NCBI GenBank assembly: GCA_016934645.1
Contig: JAFGSL010000256.1
Span: forward strand, 1 to 48,605
Direction of reading: 5' to 3'
Length of the DNA stretch: 48,605 bases
Source of the DNA: Anaerolineae bacterium
GTDB lineage: Bacteria; Chloroflexota; Anaerolineae; B4-G1; SLSP01
Each line of letters begins with the position of its first letter. Position 1 is the stretch's first letter. The translations under genes and the position numbers were made by a program. The notes below the pieces were generated by a model. The model did not search any database, was not told where the DNA came from, and saw only the letters and a list, made by a program, of their open reading frames with translations. This document shows, one piece after another, positions 1-8,170 of this stretch.

Positions 1-1
1 G

Positions 2-787
2 CAGGGGCAACTGCACTATCTCCTTCTGGTGGGCGATGCTTCCGCCGATCCACGCGCCCTGTGGCAGACAGGATCGACGCTTGTGCCGACAGGCTGGGGG
101 CGCACCGTTTTCCTGGGTGATACAGCCTCAGATCGCGCGCTGGTGCTTGGCGATGACGGCGAACCGCTGGTCGCGGTGGGGCGTTTCCCTGCCTCGACTG
201 TCGCCGAAGTGCAGGCGATGGTTGATAAGACGTTGGCCTGGGAACCGGCTTCGCGCCTGCTGTTACTGCACGATGATGAGCCTGAATTTGTCGCGATGAC
301 GGATGCGCTGGCAAACGTGGCTGCGCCCGATTTGCGTTTGGGAGACGCGGCGGACGACGCGCGCCGCGACTTGCTGCGCTGGCTGCGTGACGCGCCGGGC
401 GTACTGGTCTACAGCGGGCACGGCAGCTTGCCCGTCCTGGGTGACGAGAAATTCCTCACTGTGGACGATGCCGGTGCATGGGATGGGCCAACGGTTGTGG
501 CGGCGTGGACGTGTCTCTCGGCGAATTTCACGCATCCCACGCAGATGGGGCTTAGTGAGGTGTGGTTGCGTGATCCTGAGGGCGTCGTCGCTTTTGTCGG
601 GCCGACCGCTGAGACGACGACCGGCGACCAATCGGCGATGACGTTGGCTTTCCAAAGCGCGCTGGTCGATGGGGCCACGATCGGCGATGCACTGTTGGCC
701 GGCTGGGACGCCGCTCAGTCGAAGGACGCAGAGATTAGTTTTGTGTTGTTGGGAGACCCGGCGCTACAACCTATGCCGGATCGCTAA
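2..787 (+). CDS. Gingipain-like (peptidase C25 family) protein, C-terminal part
   Basis: The reading frame is open from the window edge, so the N-terminus lies upstream. An opening YLLLVGDAS, then VGRFPA, YSGHGS and WTCLSANF follow the order of conserved blocks in the C25 (gingipain) caspase-like fold. In that family the His of GHG and a Cys about 30 residues later form the catalytic dyad; here they are the His of SGHG and the Cys of WTC. The chain ends at LLGDPALQPMPDR, close to the usual end of the C25 domain, so no C-terminal sorting domain is present. In Chloroflexota such domains usually belong to large extracellular proteins. A glycosidase-like secreted protein follows 33 bp downstream, consistent with a cell-surface operon. 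Activity and substrate are unknown. Confidence 0.75.
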   Translation, partial: QGQLHYLLLVGDASADPRALWQTGSTLVPTGWGRTVFLGDTASDRALVLGDDGEPLVAVGRFPASTVAEVQAMVDKTLAWEPASRLLLLHDDEPEFVAMTDALANVAAPDLRLGDAADDARRDLLRWLRDAPGVLVYSGHGSLPVLGDEKFLTVDDAGAWDGPTVVAAWTCLSANFTHPTQMGLSEVWLRDPEGVVAFVGPTAETTTGDQSAMTLAFQSALVDGATIGDALLAGWDAAQSKDAEISFVLLGDPALQPMPDR

Positions 788-820
788 TACATATATCGTA
801 AAAGAGATCATTGAGATTCT

Positions 821-2185
821 ATGTCCGCACGGCGATCCACCGGGAAATCTTATGTGCTTCTACTAACGGCTGCTTTGTTTATTGTGGCGGGGATGGCGTT
901 GATGCTGGTGGGCGCACCATCGCTGCGATTGGCGACAGCCGAACCGCCTTTGGACGCATCGCAGGATAATCCTACGGGAACATTGACCGCTGTGCCCTCG
1001 CCGACATCAGAACCGCTTATCCCCACCCGGACAGCAGAGCCAATGGACTCTGCTGCACCCCTTCCAACTGCAACACCGGCCCCAACGTCGGATGATCCCA
1101 CATTCACGCCGACGCCCGAATTGACGTCAACACCAGACCTTGCGCCAGCATTGACCCCAACATCGCGGTCCGAGGCATCCCCGACGCCATCCCCGACGCT
1201 TGATGTTTCCGCGTTCACCGCGACAGCCATTCCGCCGACAGATACGCCAATTATACCCGCTCCCGCGGGCTTTGTCGTCCCGGCGCACGAACGTTTCCGG
1301 CTGGGCATCTCACTACCGGGTAGTGTGGCGTTACCGAGTGATCTGAGTGTATTACGACTAGGATGGGTGATGGATTGGGCGGCGCGAAGTTCGATTTCAC
1401 TACCGCCGGGTGTGGCTTATATGCCTACGGTGCGGATGTCAGGTGGCAAGCTCTCGTCCTCTGCGCCGACGTTGACCGCGGTAGCGGCAGCGCGCCCTGG
1501 TTCCACCTGGCTCATTTCCAATGAGCCAGACGTGCGCTGGCAGGATAACGTAGACCCGGCAACCTATGCGCGGCTGTATTATGAAGCCTATCAGGCAATT
1601 AAAGCTGGCGATCCTTCGGCGGTGGTGGCTGTAGGTGGCATTGCGCAGCCCACACCGCTGCGTCTGCGCTATCTCGATCTCGTCCTGCAGGCTTACCAGG
1701 CCGAGTTCGGTACGGTGCTTCCGGCGCAAGCCTGGCACATCCACAACTATATGCTCCGCGAGGAGCGCAACTCGTGGGGCGTGGACATTCCGCCGGGCAT
1801 TGCTGACAATACCGGTGTGCTGTACAGTATCGATGATTCCGGCAACTTGAACGCCTTCCGGTCGCAGATCTACGACTTTCGCCGCTGGATGGTCTCACGG
1901 GGATATGGCGGGCAGCCGCTTATTGTCTCCGAGTTCGGTGTGCCAATGCCGGAGGATTATGGCTTCTCGCCGGAGCGGATGGCCGAGTTTCTGCGTGAGA
2001 CGTGGCGTTTTTTCCTGACGGCGGCGGATGCTGGGCTTGGCGACCCGAGCGATGGCGGACGGCTGGTACAACGCTGGTGTTGGTTCAGTCTGTACTACAC
2101 AGTCTATCCTACCGGCAATCTGATCGACGCGAACGGGCGTTGGACAGCACTGGGACAGACCTGGATTTCTTACGTGAGTGATTGA
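821..2185 (+). CDS. Secreted glycoside-hydrolase-like protein with Thr/Pro linker
   Basis: A 454-residue protein. An N-terminal hydrophobic segment (about residues 11-31) acts as signal peptide or anchor. A Thr/Pro/Ser-rich linker follows (about 40-145), typical of exported Chloroflexota proteins. The C-terminal half resembles a TIM-barrel glycosidase of the Asl1/GH39-like type. SNEPD places a candidate acid/base Glu at residue 235, and VSEFGVP places a candidate nucleophile at Glu371, both at the ends of hydrophobic strands as expected for clan A enzymes. The ATG at 821 gives the signal peptide directly. It probably acts outside the membrane on a surface glycan. It is transcribed with the flippase-like gene downstream (gap 4 bp). 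The substrate cannot be told from sequence. Confidence 0.75.
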   Translation: MSARRSTGKSYVLLLTAALFIVAGMALMLVGAPSLRLATAEPPLDASQDNPTGTLTAVPSPTSEPLIPTRTAEPMDSAAPLPTATPAPTSDDPTFTPTPELTSTPDLAPALTPTSRSEASPTPSPTLDVSAFTATAIPPTDTPIIPAPAGFVVPAHERFRLGISLPGSVALPSDLSVLRLGWVMDWAARSSISLPPGVAYMPTVRMSGGKLSSSAPTLTAVAAARPGSTWLISNEPDVRWQDNVDPATYARLYYEAYQAIKAGDPSAVVAVGGIAQPTPLRLRYLDLVLQAYQAEFGTVLPAQAWHIHNYMLREERNSWGVDIPPGIADNTGVLYSIDDSGNLNAFRSQIYDFRRWMVSRGYGGQPLIVSEFGVPMPEDYGFSPERMAEFLRETWRFFLTAADAGLGDPSDGGRLVQRWCWFSLYYTVYPTGNLIDANGRWTALGQTWISYVSD

Positions 2186-2189
2186 GTGT

Positions 2190-3239
2190 ATGGATAACTG
2201 GGTGGCACAACTCAAAGCGCGGATGCAAGTTTTTCGCTGGATTTTGAGCCTTAGCGTGATGGTCGTTTCGCTGTGGTTGCTGACCCGCGAATTGGATTGG
2301 GCGCAGCTGCTCGCCGCGCTGCGAGCAGCCAATTATACCTGGGTAATTGCCGGTGTACTGGCGATTGTGGGAACGTTCTTTGCGCGCGTATGGCGCTGGC
2401 AGGCGTTGTTGTGGCGTGCTAACCTGCGCTTTTGGCCGGCAATGACGGCGTTGTTGGTTGGCCAGGTGGCAAATATGGTGTTACCGATGCGTGGCGGCGA
2501 TCTGGTGCGCGCGATGTGGGTGCGCCCGGAACGCGGTACAGAGCAGGACGCGGAGCCTGACACGATGCGTGCTGCCGGTGCGTCAGAGGCGCTAGGAAGT
2601 GTGGCCCTGGAGAAAGCGTGGGATATGCTGGCGCTGCTGCTGTGTGGTCTGCTGTTGCTGGCGCTCGCGCCTTTGCCTGAGTGGTTCTCCAACTCGACGT
2701 GGAGCACGGCGGTGATCCTTGTGGTGGGTGGCCTGGTTTTGTGGGCTGGGCTGCGCTGGCAAGAGGTGTTATTCCGCTGGGCGGCGCTGATTTTGGCACG
2801 TTTCCCGGCGGGATGGGATAAGGCGCTGTTGCCACGTCTGCAGCGACTGGCGCAGGGATTGAATTCGCTGCAAAGCGCTCATGCTTCGGGGCGGGTTTTT
2901 ATTTGGACGGTGGTCACATGGGGATTTGGGGCAATCTCGAACTGGGCCGTGATGCGCGCATTTGATGTCAATCTACCGGTCGCCGCCGTCTTTTTATTGG
3001 CGACGTTGATGGTTGGCAATGCGGTTGTGCCGACCCCAGCGCGTTTGGGTGTCTTCGAAGGTATCTGCGTTGTCTCGCTTGGACTGTTTGAGGTGCCTGA
3101 CGATGTGGCGCTGGCGATTGGCCTGGTGCTGCACCTGGTGGTGATGGGCCCACCGTTGATCACGACGGGCGTGTTGGTGTTGGGGATGCAGATCGCGCGG
3201 AGGGTGCATGGCTCGGCCAGTAGCAACCAGCGTCCCTGA
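2190..3239 (+). CDS. Flippase-like integral membrane protein (MprF/AglD N-terminal family, UPF0104)
   Basis: About 349 residues with several hydrophobic helices spread over the whole length. Characteristic blocks include LTRELDWAQLLAAL near the start, NMVLPMRGGDLVRA around residue 100, and NAVVPTPARLGVFEG near residue 275. This P-R-G-G-D and P-x-P-x-R-L-G-x-F-E pattern is that of the lysylphosphatidylglycerol synthase TM region family, which flips or handles lipid-linked substrates. The lysyl-transferase half of MprF is absent, so a role in glycolipid handling within this glycan cluster is more likely. The ATG at 2190 is chosen; an in-frame GTG at 2178 would overlap the previous gene. The 3' end overlaps the GT2 gene by 32 bp, suggesting coupled translation. 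Confidence 0.8.
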   Translation: MDNWVAQLKARMQVFRWILSLSVMVVSLWLLTRELDWAQLLAALRAANYTWVIAGVLAIVGTFFARVWRWQALLWRANLRFWPAMTALLVGQVANMVLPMRGGDLVRAMWVRPERGTEQDAEPDTMRAAGASEALGSVALEKAWDMLALLLCGLLLLALAPLPEWFSNSTWSTAVILVVGGLVLWAGLRWQEVLFRWAALILARFPAGWDKALLPRLQRLAQGLNSLQSAHASGRVFIWTVVTWGFGAISNWAVMRAFDVNLPVAAVFLLATLMVGNAVVPTPARLGVFEGICVVSLGLFEVPDDVALAIGLVLHLVVMGPPLITTGVLVLGMQIARRVHGSASSNQRP

Positions 3240-4203
3240 TTATTCGGTGATTGTGCCGGCCCATCAGGCGACGGGTGTGATCGGCGCCTGTGTGCGGGCG
3301 TTGGCACAGCAAACAATAGAGCGCACACGTTATGAAATCATTGTTGTGGACGATGGTTCCGTTGACGCCACAGGCGATGCGGCGCGGGAAGCCGGTGCGG
3401 ATCGTGTTGTGCGCATCCCCCATGGTGGGCCATCCACGGCGCGCAACGCTGGTATCGAAGCGGCGCAGGGCGAGATCGTTCTGTTCACCGACGCCGACTG
3501 TGAACCGGCAGAGGATTGGATCGCGTGCATAGTTGCACCGCTGGCCGATCCTCAGGTGATGGGCGTCAAAGGCACCTATCGCACCCGGCAGTCGTCGCTG
3601 ATCGCCCGATTGGTACAGTTGGAGTTCGAGATTCGCTACGCACGGATGGCGGAGCTTGAACACATTGACTTTATCGACACGTATGCAGCGGCGTATCGCC
3701 GGGCATTGCTTGTGGAATACGGCTGTTTCGACACAGCTTTCCCGATCCCTTCGGCAGAGGATGTGGACCTTTCCTTCCGGCTGGCGCGAGCAGGACATTG
3801 GCTCGTCTTTGCGCCGGATGCCTGGGTCTGGCATCAACACCCGGCGACGTTGGGGCGCTATTTGGCCCGTAAGGCGCGCTTTGGCTATTGGCGCGCATTG
3901 CTCTATGTCCGCTATCCCGACAAAATCTCCGGCGATGCGCACACCGATCCCACGTTGAAGCCTCAGTTCGCGCTGGCCGCGCTGCTTGGGCTGTCAGCGG
4001 TCGTAGGGGTGTTTTGGCCTCCGGCGTGGCTTGCGGCGCTTTTCCTGCTCGTCCTTTTCCTGGCGACGACGCTGTCCTTTGTGCGTTGGGCCTGGCAGCG
4101 CGACCGGGCTGTGGCGTTGCTCTGGCCCGCTGTGACGCTATTGCGCGTGGTTGTGCAGGGGCTGGGCTTGGCACTCGGTCTGCTGCGGCAAGTGGTGAAA
4201 TGA
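3208..4203 (+). CDS. Family 2 glycosyltransferase with C-terminal membrane helices
   Basis: A 331-residue GT-A protein. YSVIVPAHQ opens the nucleotide-binding fold, IIVVDDGSVDAT carries the UDP-binding acidic pair, FTDADCEP is the DxD metal site, and SAEDVDLSFRLARAG holds the ED motif that usually contributes the catalytic base. About 80 C-terminal residues form two or three membrane helices, so the enzyme is probably held at the inner face of the membrane and acts on a lipid-linked acceptor. The start is set by GGAGGGTGC just before ATG. It overlaps the upstream membrane protein by 32 bp and the downstream DUF2723 gene by 4 bp (ATGA), so it belongs to one transcription unit. The donor sugar is not predictable. 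Confidence 0.88.
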   Translation: MARPVATSVPDYSVIVPAHQATGVIGACVRALAQQTIERTRYEIIVVDDGSVDATGDAAREAGADRVVRIPHGGPSTARNAGIEAAQGEIVLFTDADCEPAEDWIACIVAPLADPQVMGVKGTYRTRQSSLIARLVQLEFEIRYARMAELEHIDFIDTYAAAYRRALLVEYGCFDTAFPIPSAEDVDLSFRLARAGHWLVFAPDAWVWHQHPATLGRYLARKARFGYWRALLYVRYPDKISGDAHTDPTLKPQFALAALLGLSAVVGVFWPPAWLAALFLLVLFLATTLSFVRWAWQRDRAVALLWPAVTLLRVVVQGLGLALGLLRQVVK

Positions 4204-5609
4204 ACGGTCGTACACGCTTGCCGATTCCTCTTGTGGCAGGCGGGATTGCCCTGCTGGTGTATGCGCTGACGATGGCGCCCTCACTTACCTGGGCACATTG
4301 GGGTGCGGATGGTGGTGACTTTATCACGGCGGCTGTCACGGGGCGGATGCCACATCCCCCAGGTTTTCCCCTCTACTTGACGTTGGCGCGATTTTTTGTG
4401 TTGCTCCCCCTGCGCGATCCGGCCTGGCGGCTTAACGTGCTTTCAGCGCTAATGGCAGCAGGTACGGTGATGTTGGTCGCGCTGACGCTACAGCGTCGGG
4501 AAAAATCGTCGTGGATTGTGCTCTCGGCGGCCCTCACGTTGGCTTTTGCTCCATTGTTCTGGTCGCAAGCCCTTATCACGGAGGTTTACACGACAGCGGC
4601 GTTTTTTGCGGCGTTGGCGAATTACGAATTACGAATTACGAATTGCGAATCGCGAGTTGTGGATCGTCGGTGGCTTTTGTCGGGTATCGTGTGCGGACTG
4701 GGGATAGCAGTTCACCCGACGTTGCTACTGTTGATCTCATTGTGCTTGATCTATCTATTCGTTGATGGCGGTCAGCGTCCCGATCACACATCACGCATCA
4801 CGTATTACGCATCACGTTTTACCTTCTACATTTTAGGCGTCATTATTGGTCTGCTTCCGTATGCATTTCTCCCGTTTCTGGGGCGCTGGCCGCAACCGTG
4901 GGGAGATTTACGCACGTTTGCCGGTTGGTGGGAGGTAGTGACTGCACGGTTGTATCAAGGCTATGCCTTCGGGTTGCCGCTGGCCGATTGGCCTGCGCGT
5001 CTGGCGGCGTGGGCAGCGCTACTGGTGCGGCAGTTTACGCCGGTAGGCGGTGCGTTGGTGTTGCTTGGCGGTTGGTTGATGTGGCGGAAGCGACGTTGGA
5101 AGGTGGTGGGATTGGCGGTAGCGGGTGGCTTGTTGAGCTTGTTCGCGATCGGTTATGCCACGCCAGATTCGCTGGTGTATCTTCTGCCGCTGCTACCACT
5201 CCTTATCTCTTTGCTAGGTGCGGGTCTGCGCTGGCTGGTGGATAAGGGATTGCCCGCGTGGGCAACGTTGGTCTTACCGCTTGTGCTATTGGCATGGAAC
5301 TGGCGAGCTATGGACCTGCACCGCGATGACGAGGCGGTGTTGTGGTACAATCAAGTGTTGGCGGCGACTCCAGCGGATGCTGTTTTGGTGACAACGCAGG
5401 GCGACCCGTACACCTTCGCGCTGTGGTATGCGCAGGAGGCTGTGGGGCTGCGGAGGGGCGTGTTGGTCATCGACCGCAATCTGTGGTGGCAGGAGAGTTA
5501 CCGGCAGTTTTTGTTCATACGGACAGGATGTGAGGTTGCTGTGCCAGAAGATTATGCTGTAGGACGGCCTTTGTGCCGAGTGGTGGAGGAGGGTGTTGCG
5601 TGTCCGTAA
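4200..5609 (+). CDS. DUF2723 multi-TM protein (predicted GT-C-like glycosyltransferase)
   Basis: About 469 residues with roughly ten membrane helices. The N-terminal block YALTMAPSLTWAHWGADGGD, followed by HPPGFPLY, is the signature of DUF2723 (the TMEM260-like, PMT-related group). In GT-C enzymes the first extracytoplasmic loop carries the acidic catalytic residue, here in the GADGGD stretch. The ATG at 4200 overlaps the stop of the upstream GT2 gene. Two loops contain heptamer DNA arrays translated as NYELRITNCESR and HTSRITYYASRF, which look like later insertions tolerated between helices. The likely role is transfer of a sugar from a lipid-linked donor to protein or glycan on the outer side of the membrane; this is inferred from fold and context. 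Confidence 0.8.
   Translation: MNGRTRLPIPLVAGGIALLVYALTMAPSLTWAHWGADGGDFITAAVTGRMPHPPGFPLYLTLARFFVLLPLRDPAWRLNVLSALMAAGTVMLVALTLQRREKSSWIVLSAALTLAFAPLFWSQALITEVYTTAAFFAALANYELRITNCESRVVDRRWLLSGIVCGLGIAVHPTLLLLISLCLIYLFVDGGQRPDHTSRITYYASRFTFYILGVIIGLLPYAFLPFLGRWPQPWGDLRTFAGWWEVVTARLYQGYAFGLPLADWPARLAAWAALLVRQFTPVGGALVLLGGWLMWRKRRWKVVGLAVAGGLLSLFAIGYATPDSLVYLLPLLPLLISLLGAGLRWLVDKGLPAWATLVLPLVLLAWNWRAMDLHRDDEAVLWYNQVLAATPADAVLVTTQGDPYTFALWYAQEAVGLRRGVLVIDRNLWWQESYRQFLFIRTGCEVAVPEDYAVGRPLCRVVEEGVACP
4619..4653 (+). repeat. Heptamer array GAATTAC x5 inside a coding loop
   Basis: Five tandem 7-bp units, three identical (GAATTAC) and two variants (GAATTGC, GAATCGC). Because 3 x 7 = 21, the array can be read through in frame and encodes a seven-residue period (NYELRIT). 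It sits in a predicted loop of the DUF2723 protein. Confidence 0.85.
4783..4817 (+). repeat. Heptamer array ATCACGY x5 inside a coding loop
   Basis: Five 7-bp units (ATCACAC, ATCACGC, ATCACGT, ATTACGC, ATCACGT), translated as HTSRITYYASR in the next loop of the same membrane protein. It has the same unit length and unit number as the array 130 bp upstream, but a different sequence. Confidence 0.8.
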
Positions 5610-7546
5610 TCGCACAACATAGGCGAAAAATCGGGATCGGCCTGATCGTGCTGGGGCTACTTTTGGTCGCAGTTTGGGTGGGGCAGACAGCCATCGCAGC
5701 AGGATCGCTGGTGCGCTCGCTGAAGACGGCCCAGGCGTTGCTGGATGACGATCCTCTGGCGAGGGATGCGGCGTCGCTGGGGACGCTGCTGCACCAGACG
5801 CGGCGCGATGTAGTGGTGCTGCGGCGCAACGTCGGCTGGCTTGCCGGGATGGGACCGGCGTTCAGGTGGCTGCCGAAGGTCGGCCCGCTGGCAGGTGACG
5901 CGCCCGCGCTGCTGGCCATGGCCGACGGGCTGACCGAGGCCGGTGTGTTGTTGTGGGACGCTGCAGAACCGACCGTGATAGCTTTTCAGGCTGGCGAATC
6001 GCTGTTGGAAAGAGTGCCGGATGTCTTTATGCGGCTTATGCCAGTCTTGCCGCGTGCTCAGTCCGCTGTCACCAAAGCCTGTGCAGCTTTTGAGACTATT
6101 GATATGGATGCCTTGCCGGGCCGTTTGCAAAGTCCGTTGAAGCAACTCGGTTCGTTGTTGCCGTTGTTGGACGATGGACTAGCTCTGGCGGAGACAGGAC
6201 CGTCTTTGCTGGGGCTGGACGCACCGCGTACCTATCTGCTGCTCGTTCTCAATGAAGGCGAGCTGCGGCCCGGCGGTGGGTTCATTACCGGGGTGGGGGA
6301 GATACGTGTCGAGGCTGGAGAGGTCGCAGAGATGACGTTTGCCGACAGTTATGCTGCAGACGATTTCACGCAGCCCTATCCTCTCTCGCCGGAGCCGTTC
6401 CGCCAGTTTATGGGTATCGAATTATTGGTCTTCCGCGATAGCAACTGGTCTCCTGATTTTCCGACGGCGGCACGCCAGGCAATAGAGCTGTATCGTCCTC
6501 GCCATGAGGTAACGGTAGACGGGATCATTGCCGTAGACCAACACGCGGTGCAGCGTTTGCTGGACGTGCTGGGCCCACTCACCTTGCCTGACTCAGAAGA
6601 ACCTGTAACCGGTGCGACATTGCTTGAGTATCTTTATAGCACATGGGCGCAGGAGGATGATGAGCGCTTCGGTGAGTGGTGGCAGCAGCGAAAGTCGTTT
6701 ATGGAGCCGTTGGCCGAAGCGGTGATGGCGCGCGTCTCTGCTGGCGATGTGGATTGGTTAACCCTGGCGAAGACCGGGCAGCAACTTGTGACCGAGAAAC
6801 ATGTCCTGGTGTACTTTGTCGCTGAGGAACTCCAGACATTGCTGGCGGCGTGGGGCTTGGATGGTGGATTGCGTGCCCCCGAGGGCGATTACGCGATGGT
6901 CGTAGAGGCGAATCTGGGGTATAACAAGGCCAGTGGTAGAGTGGATCGCGCATTCACCTACGAGGTTGATCTCACGCAATCACCACCGCGCGCGACGATG
7001 ACGCTTACCTACACACACGCGAGTGATGTGGACATCGACTGTGTTCCGGAAGCACGTTACGATCCTGAATACGAGCAGATGATGGATCGCTGTTACTGGG
7101 CGTATCTGCGCTTCTATGTGCCAGAAGGCGCAAAGTTGGTCGAAACCAACCGTCACTCGATCCCGGCAGATTCTGTTGCCAATGGGGAGCCATGGGACGG
7201 CTTGCCGCGCATCTCGGCGGCGCCGGAGGGGGCGTACACCGTTTTCGAGCATGCGATGCTCTTGCCGACCAAATCGCAAGACGTGGTCTATTTTACGTAC
7301 AAGCTGCCGGATAATGTCGTAGAGCAAATGCCTGATGGCACGCTGGCCTATGATTTACTCTGGCAAAAGCAAGCGGGATTGCAGAGTGTGCCGGCGCGTG
7401 TTATCTTGCGCTTGCCCCAAAATACTGTATTATGTTCTTCGCAAGCTAACCCCAGCGTAGATGATGCCGGGGTGTTTTTCTATGACGTTAATCTGCGCGT
7501 TGATAGCGGTTTACATATTTGTTATCAGGTATCGCAGGGAGAATAG
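5600..7546 (+). CDS. DUF4012 domain protein, membrane-anchored
   Basis: About 648 residues. One membrane helix lies near the N-terminus (about residues 12-33), followed by a large region predicted to be outside the cell. The block TYLLLVLNEGELRPGGGFIT, and then the region around GIIAVDQHAVQRLLDVLGP, match the DUF4012 family, which is common in polysaccharide clusters of Chloroflexota and Actinobacteria but has no established activity; its middle part resembles LytR-CpsA-Psr-like folds. The GTG start at 5600 is preferred because GGAGGAGGG lies at the right distance; it overlaps the DUF2723 stop. The gene is followed within 3 bp by a small Thr/Pro-rich anchored protein. I infer a role in surface polymer assembly or attachment. 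Confidence 0.82.
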   Translation: MSVIAQHRRKIGIGLIVLGLLLVAVWVGQTAIAAGSLVRSLKTAQALLDDDPLARDAASLGTLLHQTRRDVVVLRRNVGWLAGMGPAFRWLPKVGPLAGDAPALLAMADGLTEAGVLLWDAAEPTVIAFQAGESLLERVPDVFMRLMPVLPRAQSAVTKACAAFETIDMDALPGRLQSPLKQLGSLLPLLDDGLALAETGPSLLGLDAPRTYLLLVLNEGELRPGGGFITGVGEIRVEAGEVAEMTFADSYAADDFTQPYPLSPEPFRQFMGIELLVFRDSNWSPDFPTAARQAIELYRPRHEVTVDGIIAVDQHAVQRLLDVLGPLTLPDSEEPVTGATLLEYLYSTWAQEDDERFGEWWQQRKSFMEPLAEAVMARVSAGDVDWLTLAKTGQQLVTEKHVLVYFVAEELQTLLAAWGLDGGLRAPEGDYAMVVEANLGYNKASGRVDRAFTYEVDLTQSPPRATMTLTYTHASDVDIDCVPEARYDPEYEQMMDRCYWAYLRFYVPEGAKLVETNRHSIPADSVANGEPWDGLPRISAAPEGAYTVFEHAMLLPTKSQDVVYFTYKLPDNVVEQMPDGTLAYDLLWQKQAGLQSVPARVILRLPQNTVLCSSQANPSVDDAGVFFYDVNLRVDSGLHICYQVSQGE

Positions 7547-7549
7547 GTG

Positions 7550-8170
7550 ATGAACAAGCGACATTGGATGTTAGTGGTATGGCTACTCGCTGCGCTTATG
7601 ATATCCGGTTTAGCGGCAATGCCGACAGTCTGGGCAATGCCACCGCTGCAGGGCAACTGGACTGTGCCTACGCGCACGCCTACGCCTGGCCCACCGACTG
7701 AGCCACCACCCACACAAGAACCTCCAACTGCACAGCCGCCTGTTGATACGCCAACTGCTACCCCATCCCCTGCGGGACCTACTGCGACGATGGAGCCTGG
7801 GAGCAGCACGCCAACTGTGACATCGACGCTGTCTGTCACGCAGACAGTGACCGAAACGCCAACTACAGATGAGACAACGCCAACGGCGTCACCGACTACG
7901 ACGATGACTGCAACCGCGACGCCGACTGCTGTACCCCCGAGTGAAGAGACGTCTACGCCGGGTGCAGCCGCAACTGACGCTTCAGGCGAGGCGTCGTCTA
8001 GCGAACCATCGCCATCTTCTGATTCACTCTCTACTGAAGCAACTGCGCCGGTTGATGCTTTGTCAGATCAAAGTGAAGGTAATGGCAATGGCTCGTGGTT
8101 GTTTTTTGGCGGTGTGGGACTGCTCCTGGTGGGTGTGGTGTTGTTGCTGGTGTGGCGACGGCAGGGATGA
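7550..8170 (+). CDS. Thr/Pro-rich cell-surface protein with C-terminal membrane anchor
   Basis: About 206 residues. A signal peptide (about 1-30, ending near WAMP) is followed by roughly 140 residues made mostly of Thr, Pro, Ser, Ala and Glu (PTPGPPTEPP, TPTASPTTT and similar), then a hydrophobic helix (about 180-200) and the short basic tail WRRQG. This signal, low-complexity stalk, helix and positive tail layout is that of a surface stalk anchored at its C-terminus, comparable to mucin-like spacers that carry O-glycans. No catalytic domain is visible. ATG at 7550 follows GGGAGAATAGGTG. The stop overlaps the start of the ABC ATPase gene (ATGA). It could be an acceptor for sugars added by the neighbouring enzymes; that is inference. 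Confidence 0.75.
   Translation: MNKRHWMLVVWLLAALMISGLAAMPTVWAMPPLQGNWTVPTRTPTPGPPTEPPPTQEPPTAQPPVDTPTATPSPAGPTATMEPGSSTPTVTSTLSVTQTVTETPTTDETTPTASPTTTMTATATPTAVPPSEETSTPGAAATDASGEASSSEPSPSSDSLSTEATAPVDALSDQSEGNGNGSWLFFGGVGLLLVGVVLLLVWRRQG

Noticed and set aside
850..1308. 152-codon minus-strand frame rich in Gly and Val
   Set aside because: It is the complement of the Thr/Pro linker of the secreted protein at 821; the composition follows from that repeat.
7525..7839. Minus-strand Gly/Val-rich frame
   Set aside because: It is the complement of the Thr/Pro-rich stalk protein at 7550, with no independent start signals.
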